A stretch of DNA of 64,000 nucleotides. Source: Isoetes taiwanensis. Its lineage: Eukaryota > Streptophyta > Lycopodiopsida > Isoetales > Isoetaceae. Positions 22,366 through 33,550 of the stretch are shown here, in pieces. A program made the position numbers and the translations under genes. The DNA is taken from contig JAJEKV010000050.1 of assembly GCA_021234155.1 (NCBI GenBank), positions 8,107,700-8,171,699 of the forward strand. Direction: 5' to 3'. Each line of letters begins with the position of its first letter. The stretch's first letter is position 1. The notes beneath the pieces are model-generated. The model saw only the letters and a program-made list of their open reading frames with translations. It was not told the DNA's origin and made no database searches.

Positions 22366-23400
22366 TTATGGCTGCCATAAGACGGCTTGAAAGATAAACA
22401 AGCTGGCTAAGGATGAACAAATAGTTGGGGCATATGATCCAAAATTTTGTGGGGCCCCCTGCAATTTTTTGATCCAAAATGACCACATCTCAATTGATAA
22501 ACTAGCCAGGAGAATTACAGCTACTAATTTAACCACAACTTTGGTCCTGGCAAAACAATTTGACAATGCTTTAAGAACCTGGAGAACCAAAGTAATAACT
22601 TTCAATCTGCTTCTTCCCTCAAGTGGTGAAAAGAAACTGACAGGCTTCATAGTCTGGTGGAGTAAGTAAGCCAGCACAAAAAACAAACATGTGCTTGATG
22701 TACAAACCCATAAACTAGCACTTTGCAATGAGGGGTTAAAATATGATATCCAACTTCCAGCAACTAGCTGGAATATCCCCATTGCAATAAGGGAAGATTT
22801 TAAACCGGAAATGACATCTACAAAATGCCAATGCTTTTTCTGAATTCATTTGCAGCTGCAGACAAATCCTTCTCTACAGTTGGGTCTACAATCTCCCCAT
22901 GCTAAAAGTTCTGAGAACTTTGCCCATCATGGTTCTGCACATCTGAGGCTAAGCCCCCATTCAGCACATTCTATGCGGTTTGCAAATTGTTCTCTGCATT
23001 CTGTTTAGTCTGTGCAGATAAACGCCTAAGGTTTAGCAACAAAAAGCAAGGAGTGCTCAAACTAAGGTTTGTGGGTGATGCATCAATGAGATCATACTGC
23101 CACTTCCAGCTGTTTCCTTCCAGGACATATGAAAATACACTAATAAAATAATCTTGACATATAGAAGAAGATCTAGCGAAGGAGGAAAAGGGTTGACCTC
23201 GAATTGATCCGACTGAACTTATTGAATGATCCACGAGGTATTCTGTATTAATATGAGCATCAAAACCTAATACTTCTAAACTAGTTCACAGTGAGTAAAT
23301 AAGCAAGACAAGTGACTACACGTACCAAGCTTGTTGTTGAAGCGACTATTACCCGCTACTCTCAGAGCTTGGCGAATAGCTTCTCTGTACGCCATTAGCT
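22366..23400 (-). pseudogene. Decayed multi-exon gene, family not recognised, with membrane spans
   Basis: Read on the minus strand, a possible first exon near 23395-23330 encodes MAYREAIRQALRVAGNSR and ends at a GTACGT donor. Next comes a frame starting YLVDHSISSVGSIRGQPFSS (23234 down). It continues without shifting through TAG codons at 22971-22973, 22902-22904 and 22818-22820; between them it encodes a plausible hydrophilic linker including TVEKDLSAAANEFRKSIG. A second frame (22782-22366) encodes 138 residues with several hydrophobic segments, such as LVAVILLASLSIEM. The arrangement looks like an N-terminal organelle-type leader, a linker and a membrane domain, but I cannot name the family. 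The in-frame TAGs indicate a pseudogene; the third may lie in an intron. Confidence 0.4.
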
Positions 23401-23560
23401 TCAACCTATTTATCGTGTCGGCTCCTCGATTCTGGCCGTGTTTTCTAAGTCTGCAAACACTATGTCAACCTGAATGTATGCTGGGTTTAGAAAATAAGAA
23501 AATCAGTGACCTTCTCCATCTCCGTGGCTCGGTGCCCATCAAGCACTACTAGGGTTAGTA

Positions 23561-25029
23561 TTCCTGCAAATTTAAACCATCCACGTTAGGCTATACAAAT
23601 TTCACAAAATGCCCCGATTCTAATTCAGCACCAGGGGCCACCAGTTCAGACTCTGTTGATCTAAAAAGGTACAAATCTGGGGCCTTCCAATAGCATACAA
23701 TCCTTACAAGGGTTAAATTTGGCCTTGAATTGGCAGGCCGATTTGCCCTGGACAATTTTCATTGAATTGGGAGGTCGATTCTTGGCGAAACCCTACTTGC
23801 ATGTGTAAGCAGCGCTAAATGATCCATCCACTATCTGCGACCATAGCACATTCGCCAGAGCAAATCTACATAACCCGGCAAGGGCTAATCCAGAGGCACA
23901 GTTCGGAAAGTGGAAGAAATATAGACGTTCTTCTAAATCTCTGTATCTATTTTTGAGTCAATTTCTAATTTTCATGGCCGTAGGATACATAAAATAGAGA
24001 TCTAATGGTAGAACATGATGCCAACTCAGATTTTGATGATGTGGAGGTGACACGTGGGTAGGCTAGAATTTGAGGAAAGGTTGTAGGCCCGGCAGGGCTG
24101 GTGTGCTAAAAATAATTTTCTACTATTAAAAATAAGAGATGTCGTATTTAGATTTGGATAGGTTTGATTCCTCCTTTTGAGAGGAATGGAGTCTTATTTT
24201 TATACTGGGGGATTTTTCCGGTATAAAACAAGAGAGTGTCACATATGTTAAAAATATCATTAAAATAAGACATGTCTTTTTGTTTTACGGTTTTCCACTA
24301 GCATTTTGATGGTGTCTTACTTTTAAGACACCTTATAGTGGAAAAACAATTTCAATTCTATGTGTCGTATTTTTTTATTTGGAGTCATAAATGATGTCAT
24401 ATCTCAATGTGACAGTCGTATTTTGACTATAGTAGAAAATCACCCTAAACTGCGTGGGATACTTTTACCTCGGATTCGATCCCGTCACATGGGACCCCCT
24501 CCTTCGGGATCCCACAGTTAACTGCATAGTTTCAGGCTCATTTTCAGCCAAATTGAAGCTCTTCAATAGCAGTGACACTGCCTCTGACCCAGCCCATTCC
24601 GACCATCCCTAAACCATCCGATTCTGTGGAGAATCTAGGGAGAAAAAACCCACTACAAAGAAAAAAAGAAAAAGAAAAAGAAAAACTAATTGTCCTTACG
24701 CGGAAAGACTTCTTACCTACCGTTATGGTCCCTCGTCCAATGAGATTGTGACACGCGCCATAGTTTCTAAAGTTGAAAATCGAGTGGAAGAGGCGTCTGA
24801 TTTTCTTTGATTGCGGCAGTTTTACCCTTGTTTCTACTTGTTTTACCCTCGATTCCACTAGTTTTACCTTTGATTCTCTGGTTTTACCTTTGATTCTGCA
24901 TCCCAGAACAGCGGGTAAGAAATCTTTTCGTTATGTCAAAGCCCCCCTGGGCTTCTTCCCAGAAGGTCAAGCATGCCTCAGCACTTCGCGAGTCGGCCAG
25001 CTTTCCCTTCCGAAAAGAAGCCTAGGGCA
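23561..25029. other. Unassigned, with short repeats
   Basis: GATCCCGTCACATGGGACC and GGGATCCCAC near 24480-24520 recall the flanking direct repeat at 25069. Between about 24100 and 24430 there are repeated short phrases of the type TCTTATTTTTA, GTCGTATTT and TTTTCCACTA. No gene is recognised. Confidence 0.4.
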
Positions 25030-25660
25030 CCTTTCCCTTATACAGAAATTCTATGCCTTAATGTGCAGTAAGGTGGGATCCCGTCCTCTAGGATCACACC
25101 TCCGAGATCCCCCCAATCTAGGGTAAAAATATCAAGATGCCTAAATAGTTAGCCAACTAAAGGGAGGGAGAATAGAAATTGAATATTGAAAATAAGACAA
25201 ACGCTTTTTAATTGGCTCCCTTTTTAACCGGAGAAACCAAAATATTGGCTTAAGCCAATCTCCAAGATTGTCTTATGCCACTTCTATGGATTGGCTTAGG
25301 CCAATCATCAAAAATTGGATTGGATTCGCATTCCACTGTATTGATGTGGCAAGGTGGATTGGCATGTACCTACGTAAATCAAATGAGAATAACAAGAACT
25401 AAACAAAGTGTAAATGCCAACATATAAGTTAATCCATCTTCCAGGTGCATCGAGCAGGCTTTAGCCTCGAGCCCAACCCATGCGCACCCAACAGATCCAT
25501 GTGCACCAATGATGCAGTCTCGAGCTTCGAGCCCAACCCATCTGCACCCAACAAACCCATGTGCACCCATGATGCAGCCTCGAGCTTCGAAATCACTATA
25601 CTCGATGTGGATTGCCATAAGCCAATCCATATTCATACTAATTCATGTATTATAAGCATT
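25030..25660 (+). repeat. Direct repeat, copy 1 (left of the copia element)
   Basis: It matches 31600-32215 in the same orientation. Shared landmarks in order are AGTAAGGTGGG-TCCC, TGAAAATAAGACAAA, TTTTTAATTGGCT, GATGTGGCAAGGTGGATT, GCATGTACCTACGTAAA and TATGGATTGCCATAAGCCAAT. Divergence is visibly greater than between the copia LTRs, so this duplication is older than the copia insertion. Its nature is unknown; it could be the LTR pair of an older non-coding element or an unrelated dispersed repeat. Confidence 0.65.
25440..25590 (+). repeat. 66-bp minisatellite in the direct repeat
   Basis: A unit with GAGCCCAACCCATGCGCACC, CAACAGATCCATGTGCACC and GATGCAG is repeated about 2.3 times, at a length divisible by three, so that both strands stay open. 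The same minisatellite is in copy 2 (about 32020-32140). The apparent peptides are probably a by-product. Confidence 0.6.
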
Positions 25661-25972
25661 GGATCCCTTGCTTGAAGAAAGCTTCGTTCTTGCTTGAAAC
25701 ACAGTCCAAAACAAGTAAAAATCCTTTTGCCATTCCTTTTAAATTTTTTATGTATATGCTCCCCTCTATTTTGTCTCAGAATGGTCGGGTGATCTCTACT
25801 TTTATGTCTCTATTTTTCTTTCAATGTAACGCTTCTGCTGATCACGAATCTGCAATTGAGTCGCCTGCACCCCCTGTTCTGCTAGAAATGCCTATATGAA
25901 GATGCATATGTTGCCTTTGTCTTGTAATTAACAGCCACTTGATTTGGGGTGCCCTATTTGGTTCATCACTTC
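25661..25972. other. Unassigned stretch between direct repeat and copia LTR
   Basis: No features are seen. It ends ACTTC (25968-25972), which matches TCTTC after the other LTR at four of five bases, a likely decayed target duplication. Confidence 0.45.
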
Positions 25973-26369
25973 TGAAATTAAATATGATGCATATGGCAGA
26001 AAAACAAGAACCTTATATATTCATACATAATTGAATAGATTATGGAATCACATATTCATGTATGAATATACGAATACATATCTGTCTTGAGACAGTTGCA
26101 GACTGGAAGGGCTCCCCCGTAATTGTGCAATGCTTGAGTTGAATGTGTTTGAATATGGAAAATAGGACAGTTTATGCAAGCAGGTGAAAAGGCATATGAA
26201 AGGTCATGAGGGCATGTCTTTTGGAAAAAGGACATGGCTTTTGGAAAAGGTATGACTATTGGAGTCATGGATCAATGAGGTGGACAAGCCTATGTGGCTT
26301 AGGGGATGACGTGGCGAAGGTGTGCGATTTGAAGGCAGCGGATAACTACCGGAATCCATTCCGTTAACA
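25973..26369 (-). repeat. Copia 3' LTR
   Basis: 397 bp with TG...CA ends on the minus strand. It matches 30783-31184 at roughly 98%. On the minus strand the LTR starts TGTTAACGGAATGG. Confidence 0.93.
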
Positions 26370-26380
26370 TTCCCCCTTAG
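26370..26380 (-). promoter_or_regulatory. Copia polypurine tract
   Basis: The minus strand reads AAGGGGGAA directly before the 3' LTR. This is the expected site for plus-strand DNA priming. Confidence 0.8.
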
Positions 26381-27060
26381 CCGATGCCTGTCGGACTGTC
26401 TTTTATGTTGAGACATTGTCTGCATAGAATAAATTTGTCTGTTGGTAGAGGTTTTGTAAGAAAATCTGCTACCATATCTTCAGTGGGGCAATATTGAAGT
26501 TGAATCTTCTTCTCAAGAATCTTTTCTCGTACAAAGTGGTACTGGATCTCAATATGTTTTGATCTAGCATTGATTCTTGGTTGTGTTGCCATGCTGATGC
26601 AACTTGTGCTATCAGTCTTGATTAACACTGGTCCTTGTGAAGGTATCATGATGTCTTCAAGTAATCTGCAGAGCCATATAGATTCTTTTGTTGCTTGGCA
26701 AATAGCTATATATTCTGCTTCAGCACTTGATAAGGAAATTGTAGGTTGCTTTTTACTACACCAGGAGATGGTGCTTTTTTCAAGTTGAAAACAATATCCA
26801 GTTGTGGACTTGCGAATTTCAACATCACTTGCATAAGAAGCATCACTATATAGTATGAGCAAACCACCTTGTAATGTAAGTCCAAGGTTAGGGGTTCCAG
26901 AAAGATAGCAAAGAATTCTCTTCACTGCAGTCCAGTGCATAGGTCCTGGATTACTCAAGAATTGACTCACAAAACTGACTGCGTGAGCAATGTCAGGTCT
27001 TGTACATATAGCAGCATACATGAGACTGCGTACTGCACTTGCATAGGGTGTATTCTTCAT
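26377..27060 (-). pseudogene. Copia RNase H domain
   Basis: 227 codons covering the end of the RT and the RNase H domain. Visible motifs are RSLMYAAICTRPDIAHAVSF, YSDASYAS, KSTTGYCF, ISWCSKKQPTISLSSAEAEY and the terminal KHIEIQYHFVREKI and DFLTKPL motifs. The stop lies just before the polypurine tract. The frame is shifted by one base from the RT segment upstream. Confidence 0.92.
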
Positions 27061-27836
27061 GATCTCTTCTTCTTGAGAGTTTTGAGGACTTCCATTGGAG
27101 TACTTATGGGCTTCCTCTTATCTATCTTCTTCAAGAGGTCTTCAATATATTTTTGTTGACTGAGATGAATTGTCTTCTTTTTCCGATTTCTTAGGACTTG
27201 GATTCCTAAGCAGTAAGCAATTTCACCATAATCAGTCATTTGAAATTCTTTGGCAAGGATTTGTTTACACTCGCTCAGAAAATTCAAGTTGTTGCTTATT
27301 AATATGGCATCATCCACATACAGAGCTAGGAGCAAAATATGACAGTTTCTCTTCTTGATATAGATGTTACTGTCTGCTCCCCCTTGCTCATAGCTATGTG
27401 ATTTGAGAAAGGTGTCAATCCGTTGATACCATGCTCGTGGAGACTGCTTGAGGCCATATAAAGACTTATGTAACTTGCATACTAAAGTCTCTTGTCCAGG
27501 TTGAACATAACCTTCGGGTTGTTTCATGAAGATATCTTCTTCCAAGTTACCATTGAGAAATGCAGTCTTAACATCCAATTGATGGATGTGCATATCTTGA
27601 GTAGCAGCAAGAGTGAGGAGAGTTCTGATGGATGTCATTTTGACAACAGGAGAGAAGGTATCAAGGTAATCGATCCCTTCAATTTGAGAATATCATTTTA
27701 CTACTAATCTTGCTTTATAACGATCAATGGATCCATCAGGTTTATATTTGCGTTTAAAGAGCCACTTACAACCAATTGCCTTACGCCCTGGTGGGAGTGG
27801 TTGCAAGGTCCATGTTTGGTTCTTCATGAGAGAGTC
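27057..27836 (-). pseudogene. Copia reverse transcriptase domain
   Basis: It copies element RNA to DNA. Motifs are WLFKRKYKPDG, KTAFLNGNLEEDIFMKQPEG, SLYGLKQSPRAWY and the catalytic YVDDAIL (the YVDD box). Two in-frame stops precede the conserved core: TAG at 27834-27836 and TGA near 27706, where copia proteins usually have glycine after the LV(A/V)K motif. Downstream, a one-base shift near 27058 separates it from the RNase H frame. Confidence 0.92.
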
Positions 27837-28727
27837 CTATTCAGAAGTCATAGCATCATGCCATTCTTTGGAATTTGGATCTGATAAAGCATCTTTAAGA
27901 GTCAATGGATCACCAACTATGGGCATAGCAAAATGCTTCTTTAGTGTTTGCATGGAAGACTCCAAAGCCTTCAAAGAAGGAGTACGTTTTCGACCATATC
28001 GACTTGTACTTGGGGATGCCACTCGAGGAAGTGGGCTATCCATAAATTGTTGCACATGATCAGCGGCTTCGTCACTCGAGGTGATTGGTTGGGCATCTTG
28101 AACATCTTCATCTTGCATAATTTGGGGAGCAAGATCTTCAATGTTTGTATTTGCCGGGGCTTCCTCTAGAACTATAACAGGAGCTTGTTGCTTTGCTTGA
28201 ATAATTGGAGTATTGGGTTGCATGTTATCATCCTGAGTGAGAGGAGATATTGGAGGATAGAGGACTTGCCAAGTACCTTGGCACCAAGATGTAGGAGATA
28301 CATCTTTCAGATTCCAGAAGGTATCTTCAACAAATGTAACATCTCGGAAAATGAAAACCTTCTTGGTAAGGGGGTTGTACATACGATATGCCTTGGCAGA
28401 CATACTGTAGCCAACAAAGATACACTTGATACTATGGTCCTCCCATTTTCTGCGTTTTTGTTTAGGTACATGCACATATCCAATACAACCAAACACTTTT
28501 AGATGGGATAATGTTGGTTGCTTACCAATCCAAGCTTCATATGGAGTTTGATCTCGCAATGCTTGTGTGGGCAATCGATTTTGAATATAGGTAGCTGTTG
28601 CTAGAGTTTCGGCCCAAAAATAATGAGGAAGTTGACTCAAATGCAATATACTTCGTGCACTTTCAGCAAGAGTGCGATTCTTTCTCTCGGTTACACCATT
28701 TTGTTGAGGAGAGTATGGGGCCGTCAA
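27837..28727 (-). pseudogene. Copia integrase C-terminal part and linker
   Basis: It starts with the TAPYSPQQNGVTERKNRT motif of the integrase core, followed by YIQNRLPTQALRDQTPYEAW and VFGCIGYVHVPKQKR, then the variable linker to RT. A one-base shift near 28730 separates it from the preceding frame. Confidence 0.92.
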
Positions 28728-29743
28728 ATTTCATCAATTCCATGTTGTGCATGTAAACTTGTGAATGCTTTGGAGATATATTCACCACCATTATCAGATC
28801 TGAGACATTTGATGGTTCTTCCAAGTTGGTTCTCAGCTAGAGCTTTGTATTCTTTAAAAGCTTCTAAAGCTGCAGATTTCTTTTTAAGAAAATACACAGT
28901 GGTGTATCTAGAGTAATCATCAATAAATGTGATGAAATATTTACAGCCATTATCAGAAAGTATTTCGGACTCACCAATGTCAGTGTGGACCAAGTCAAGT
29001 GGATGCTCAGCTCTTGAATGACTGACCTTGGGAAAAGGTAACCGATGATGCTTGCCAATTAAACATGCTTCACATACTGGCAAACTTGTATTTGGCTGAA
29101 TATTGAAATCTCGAACCATCTTCTTGGAGTGGAGTTGCCGCAAGGCATGCAGTCCAGCATGTCCCAATAGTAAGTGCCATTGATAAACATCATTGGGAGT
29201 AGTGGTCACTGCATTGACAGAGTGTTGAGGCACATTAGAGAGTGGGAATCTATAAAGACTTCCTTCCCGTATGCCTTGAGCAAGTTTGCGTCCATGGGAA
29301 TCTTGTAGTTGGCACTCATTGATGCCAAATTGGACCTTTAAGCCAACATCATAAATCTTACTAACTGAGAGCAAGTTTTTGATCAAGCGGGGTACATGTA
29401 ATACATCATGTATTGTTTTGATCGATCCATCGGGCATTTGCACCGAAACTTTGCCTTGTCCTTCGATACTGAGGGGACTATCATCTCCTAAGAGAACAGT
29501 CTGCCCAGGTGGCATATTTTGATATGTGATGAAAGTCATATGAGCAGTACATGCTGAATCTAAAAACCAACCACTAGAATGGTTAGTCACAGAAGAACAT
29601 GACACTTGTGAGACACATAACCTTTCTTGATGATCATTGATGATCACGTTTGCCTTGTTACGCTCTTTTGCAAGTCGAGTGTAACAATCTTTGGCATAAT
29701 GGTTTGGTTTGCCGCAATAACTGCATGTTAATTTGCGATTCAT
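28724..29743 (-). pseudogene. Copia zinc knuckle, protease and integrase N-terminal part
   Basis: The CCHC knuckle CSYCGKPNHYAKDC is followed by the protease motif WFLDSACTAHMT; DSA replaces the more usual DSG. The pre-integrase HLLLGHAGLHALRQLH, the CEACLIGKHHRLPF zinc-binding part and the integrase core FIDDYSRYTTVYF and LRSDNGGEY follow. The D and D-E context of the catalytic triad is visible up to the break. Confidence 0.92.
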
Positions 29744-29812
29744 GGGTTTCTTGTTGAATCCTTTGCTTGCATCATCCTTGTTGAAGGATTGGTGATTGAA
29801 GGACGAACTGGA

Positions 29813-30480
29813 TCATGAATTGGGTCGAAACTTGGGCTTGCTTCCAGAGCTTGACCGCTTGTTGCTTGAGTATAAAGCAACAACCCCATCACTAGAAGTG
29901 TTCAATGACTTTCTTCTAGTTTCTTCTTGAAGAAGCATGGCTATGGTTGATTGCAGTGACATTATATTGGCTGCGGCTGATCTGGCGCCTCCCATTGCTT
30001 GAGCACCTATAGATTGTATAAAAGTATCATAGTAAGGAGGCAAACTTCCTAGAAGGGTCATCACTGCATCAGAATCTTGAATTGGAGAGCCAACTGCGGC
30101 GAATTGCTCCAAAAGTGTCTTGAATTCATTGATGAATTCGGCCATGCTTTGATTTTCCACCATTTGGAGAGACTTATAAAATCGTTTTCTTAGAAAAAGT
30201 TTGGTACATGCATCTTGAGGTTCATACATACCAACTAGATGTTCCCAAGCTTCTTTGGACGTTTTGGCACTGCTGACATGAGTCACCACATTGTCCTTCA
30301 GATTGAGTATGATAGCAGCGAGTGCTCTACCATCTCGGGCCTCCCATTTGGCCTTCTCTTCTTGGGCAGTTGGTCGCGCTTCAGAACCATCAACCATCCT
30401 CCATAAATCTTTTTCTAGAAGTAGCATCTTCATTTTAAGTTTCCAGTGATGGAAACCGACGCCGTAAAATCTCTTCTTCT
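29813..30480 (-). pseudogene. Copia gag (capsid) region
   Basis: The coding signature starts upstream of the first in-frame ATG (30433): FYGVGFHHWKLKMKMLLLEK is the typical start of copia gag. YKSLQMVENQSMAEFINEFK and LLGSLPPYYDTFI follow. A run of GAA/AAG codons and a TAG lie just upstream, so the true N terminus is damaged or in another frame. The frame ends at a TGA (near 29811) and then continues in the same frame to the zinc knuckle. Confidence 0.9.
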
Positions 30481-30770
30481 TCTTCTTCTATGAGACGATG
30501 TGTCTCGGTTAAAGTAGCAGCCATGATTATGATTTGATTATAAAAAATCAATCAGGGGGGGCTAAAAAAATTCAGAGAATTTCTGTCAGCCTCAAAAATG
30601 CGCTTCTTCTGCGGTAAACGCCATTTCTTCGTGCTGCCAATCTCTGATTTACTTTGAATATTGCCTCCCGTATTCTTGATTCTCTACATCGTGCGATTCG
30701 CTTATTGATGCGAGAAATAGCACGCCGGATTCTTGATTTCTTGGCCATTGCTTGGATCGTGAGAAACCAA

Positions 30771-30782
30771 GCTCTGATACCA
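30771..30782 (-). promoter_or_regulatory. Copia primer binding site
   Basis: The minus strand reads TGGTATCAGAGC immediately after the 5' LTR. This is the canonical plant copia primer site complementary to initiator tRNA-Met. Confidence 0.93.
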
Positions 30783-31184
30783 TGAAATTAAATATGATGC
30801 ATATGGCAGAAAAACAAGAACCTTATATATTCATACATAATTGAATAGATTATGGAATCATATATTCATGTATGAATATAAGAATACATATCTGTCTTGA
30901 GACAGTTGCAGGCAGACTGGAAGGGCTCCCCCGTAATTGTGCAATGCTTGAGTTGAATGTGTTTGAATATGGAAAATAGGACAGTTTATGTAAGCAGGTG
31001 AAAAGGCATATGAAAGGTCATGAGGGCATGTCTTTTGGGAAAAAGGACATGGCTTTTGGAAAAGGTATGACTATTGGAGTCATGGATCAATGAGATGGAC
31101 AAGCCTATGTGGTTTAGGGGATGATGTGGCGAAGGTGTGTGATTTGAAGGCAGCGGATAACTACCGGAATCCATTCCGTTCACA
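30783..31184 (-). repeat. Copia 5' LTR
   Basis: 402 bp, pairing with 25973-26369. It differs by a GGCA insertion, one extra G and about eight substitutions, mostly transitions. Promoter elements for the element should lie here. It is followed on the plus strand by TCTTC. Confidence 0.93.
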
Positions 31185-31599
31185 TCTTCGCCATTTGTCA
31201 CCATGGACACATCCTTCCTTCGCTACAGCTATTACTGCCACATTTGCAACACTGACCTGTTTAAATAGATTTTTTTTCTTTCTACATTAATCCAGTTGCG
31301 TGATGCCCAGAGTCTGAAATGGGCCAATTGCGAAATCAGTAGAGGAGGTTGTTGCACAGAACAAAGCCTTGACTCCCAGAATGCAGAATTTACAAAAGCT
31401 ATGTCTAAGAAAATTGACAGAGCGTGTTGCAAATACTAGCAAGCTCGCAATAAAGATGCACCAAACGAAGATTTCAATGGAGTTCCTGTCAAATCATGGG
31501 CTTATAATCAAAATCTAGAAGAACATTCGGACCTTAAGGGTATTAGCTTAAATTGTTCATCCTGGGAGCAAAAATCGACCACAAAAAAAGCCCTGATTT
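31185..31599. other. Unassigned stretch between copia 5' LTR and direct repeat copy 2
   Basis: No gene or repeat is recognised here. Confidence 0.4.
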
Positions 31600-32217
31600 T
31601 CCTTATAAGATGCAAAAATTCTATACCTTATTGCGCAGTAAGGTGGGGTCCCATCCTCTGGGATCACAACTCTGGGATCCCCCAATGCAAGGTGAAGGTA
31701 TCAAACGTCTAAACGGTTAGCCAATTGAAGGGAGAATTGAATGTTGAAAATAAGACAAATGCTTTTTAATTGGCTTCCTTTTTTAAAGTCAAAACCAAAA
31801 TATTGGCTACGCCAATCCCGAGATTGTTTTATGCCAATTTTATAAATTGATTTAGGCCAATCATCAAAAACTGGAGTGGGTTCGCATTCCACTATTCTGA
31901 TGTGGCAAGGTGGATTAGCATGTACCTACGTAAACCAGATGAGAATAACAAGCATTACATGAAGTGTGAATGCCAGCATATAAGCCAATCCATCTTCCAG
32001 GCGCATTGAGCAGACTTCAGCCTCGAGCCCAATCCATGCGCACCCGACAGACCCATGTGCACAAACGATGAAAACTCGAGCTTTGTGCCCAACCCATGCG
32101 CACCCAACAGATCCATGTGCACCCATGATGTAGCCCCGAGCTCCAAAATCGTTGTATTCGATATGGATTGCCATAAGCCAATCTATATTCATAGTAATTT
32201 AAGTATTGGAATCCTAT
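31600..32217 (+). repeat. Direct repeat, copy 2 (right of the copia element)
   Basis: The counterpart of 25030-25660, same orientation, including the GCGCACCCAACAG minisatellite near 32020-32140. It ends just before the putative second LTR at 32218. Confidence 0.65.
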
Positions 32218-32495
32218 TGTTAGCGGGGCAGCTTTTATTAGAAAGGCAGTATGCTTTTATGAAAAGGCAACATGAGCGCCTTTACCTTTTACCATTATGG
32301 TACTATATATTGTAACACATATCGTTCAATATACGTGTCTTGTATTGTGGTGCATCTCTTTCTCTCAGTGGACGATAAAAAATCATTCTCATTCTCATTC
32401 TCATTCTCATTCTCATTCTCATTCTCATTCTCATTCTCATTCTCATTCTCATTCTCATTCTCTTATGCTTTCATTCTAAACTAGTGTGTTTCACA
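32218..32495 (+). repeat. Second LTR (solo or orphan copia LTR)
   Basis: A plus-strand TGGTATCAGAGC at 32496-32507 is a copia primer binding site, so the sequence before it should be an LTR ending in CA at 32495. A good candidate start is TGTTAGCGGGG at 32218, giving 278 bp. It contains a CAATATACGTGTCTTGTATTG stretch and an (ATTCTC)n tract. No gag or pol follows on the plus strand, so only the 5' end of this second element remains. The exact left border is inference. Confidence 0.6.
32371..32463 (+). repeat. (ATTCTC)n microsatellite after GTGGACGATAAAA
   Basis: About 13 perfect ATTCTC units. The preceding GTGGACGATAAAA resembles the 3' end of the SINE family at 21325 and 53678, so the tract may be a SINE tail inserted in the LTR or an expanded tract of the LTR itself. 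Confidence 0.75.
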
Positions 32496-32507
32496 TGGTA
32501 TCAGAGC
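32496..32507 (+). promoter_or_regulatory. Orphan copia primer binding site
   Basis: TGGTATCAGAGC, identical to that of the full copia element but on the opposite strand and not followed by coding sequence. Confidence 0.8.
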
Positions 32508-33550
32508 ATTAGATCAAGGTAGCCTGCTCTGTAAGTATTAGACTTTGTGAATCTGTCATAGTAGAAAGACATCCACATTTGTCAGCTGATTTGTGGCTAT
32601 GCTTTTTTTTTATTCTTAAGAGCTCAACTGGAATTTTTTAGATGATCGTCATATATTTTTGAACCATTAACCGCTCGCTTTGTGGTCTTATTGGTCGAAA
32701 CAGGTCGTTCTTGATCCAGACATGTTTGTTGTTGATCCAAACCTGCTGCTGCTTCAGTAAGTCATGAACCAACTACAGTGAATTTTAGTCCGCATAATTG
32801 TTGATCGCCGCCAGCTTTGCAACTTAAATGGTTAGACCTTACTAACGTGATCTTACTAAAGTGTGCTTAGTAGTGATATGATGTGACTTTTGTATCTAGC
32901 TACTAGTAAGGATCTAAAATAAAAGTTAGAGGATCGTAGTAGTGGTCTAACAAAAGTGTGTGCTGATGAGTCATAGATTAATTGTCTCATAATTGATTTA
33001 GAGACAAAAATTGCATTGTGAAGCACAATTTCATTAAAATGAGAAATTTTTTTGATTCCAACTAGGGATGAAATTGTTTTTTAAGATATTTTTTAAATCA
33101 TTTTATATAAAAATGTGGTGCCATTTAGCATTTTTTCACACATATTTTGCCCAAATTTGGCGCCATTAATATCAGCGGAAAAAAAAAAACAGCAAAGAAA
33201 AAAACTGCAACTTAAGTTAGCAAGATTTACCTATTTTACACAAAGAGGGGCATTATTAACTTCTCAAATGTACAAACTTAAACACATCAAGAAAATTTGT
33301 TTATGAAGCAGCGCATGAATGTTGACTTGTTAAAAAACAATTTACGAAATTTGTTGCTGAATTGAATCACTGCCATTAGTAGGATCATGCTTTTCTTTGA
33401 CAATGTTCATAAGAAGGTCAAATCCTGCTCCACTAAATGCCTCTTCATCAAAGTTGTAAGCTGAATTTTGAATCTCGACGTAACTGAAATCTTCGAGGGT
33501 ACCAAGCTGGACGAAGTTGACTCCGCACCAAATCTCCTGGCATACCTGAA
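32508..33550. other. Unassigned
   Basis: A minus-strand frame at 33342-33557 (71 codons) is acidic and ends IQQQIS. It matches nothing I recognise. The rest is AT-rich. Confidence 0.35.

Larger units (their letters stand above)
25973..31184 (-). mobile_element. Ty1/copia LTR retrotransposon, full length but frame-damaged
   Basis: The element has two LTRs, a tRNA-Met-type primer binding site, a polypurine tract and gag-protease-integrase-RT-RNase H in copia order, all on the minus strand. The LTRs differ by about eight substitutions and two small indels over ~400 bp, so insertion was fairly recent. The single polyprotein frame is broken by TGA between gag and zinc knuckle (near 29811), a 1-base shift near 28730, stops at about 27834-27836 (TAG) and 27706 (TGA), and a 1-base shift near 27058. 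It is therefore non-autonomous. It interrupts the region between two copies of an older direct repeat. Confidence 0.95.

Noticed and set aside
27727-28502. Plus-strand frames across the copia element
   Set aside because: They are antisense shadows of integrase and RT coding sequence.
32297-32484. His-Ser and Phe-Ser repeat proteins
   Set aside because: These are the translation of the (ATTCTC)n microsatellite.
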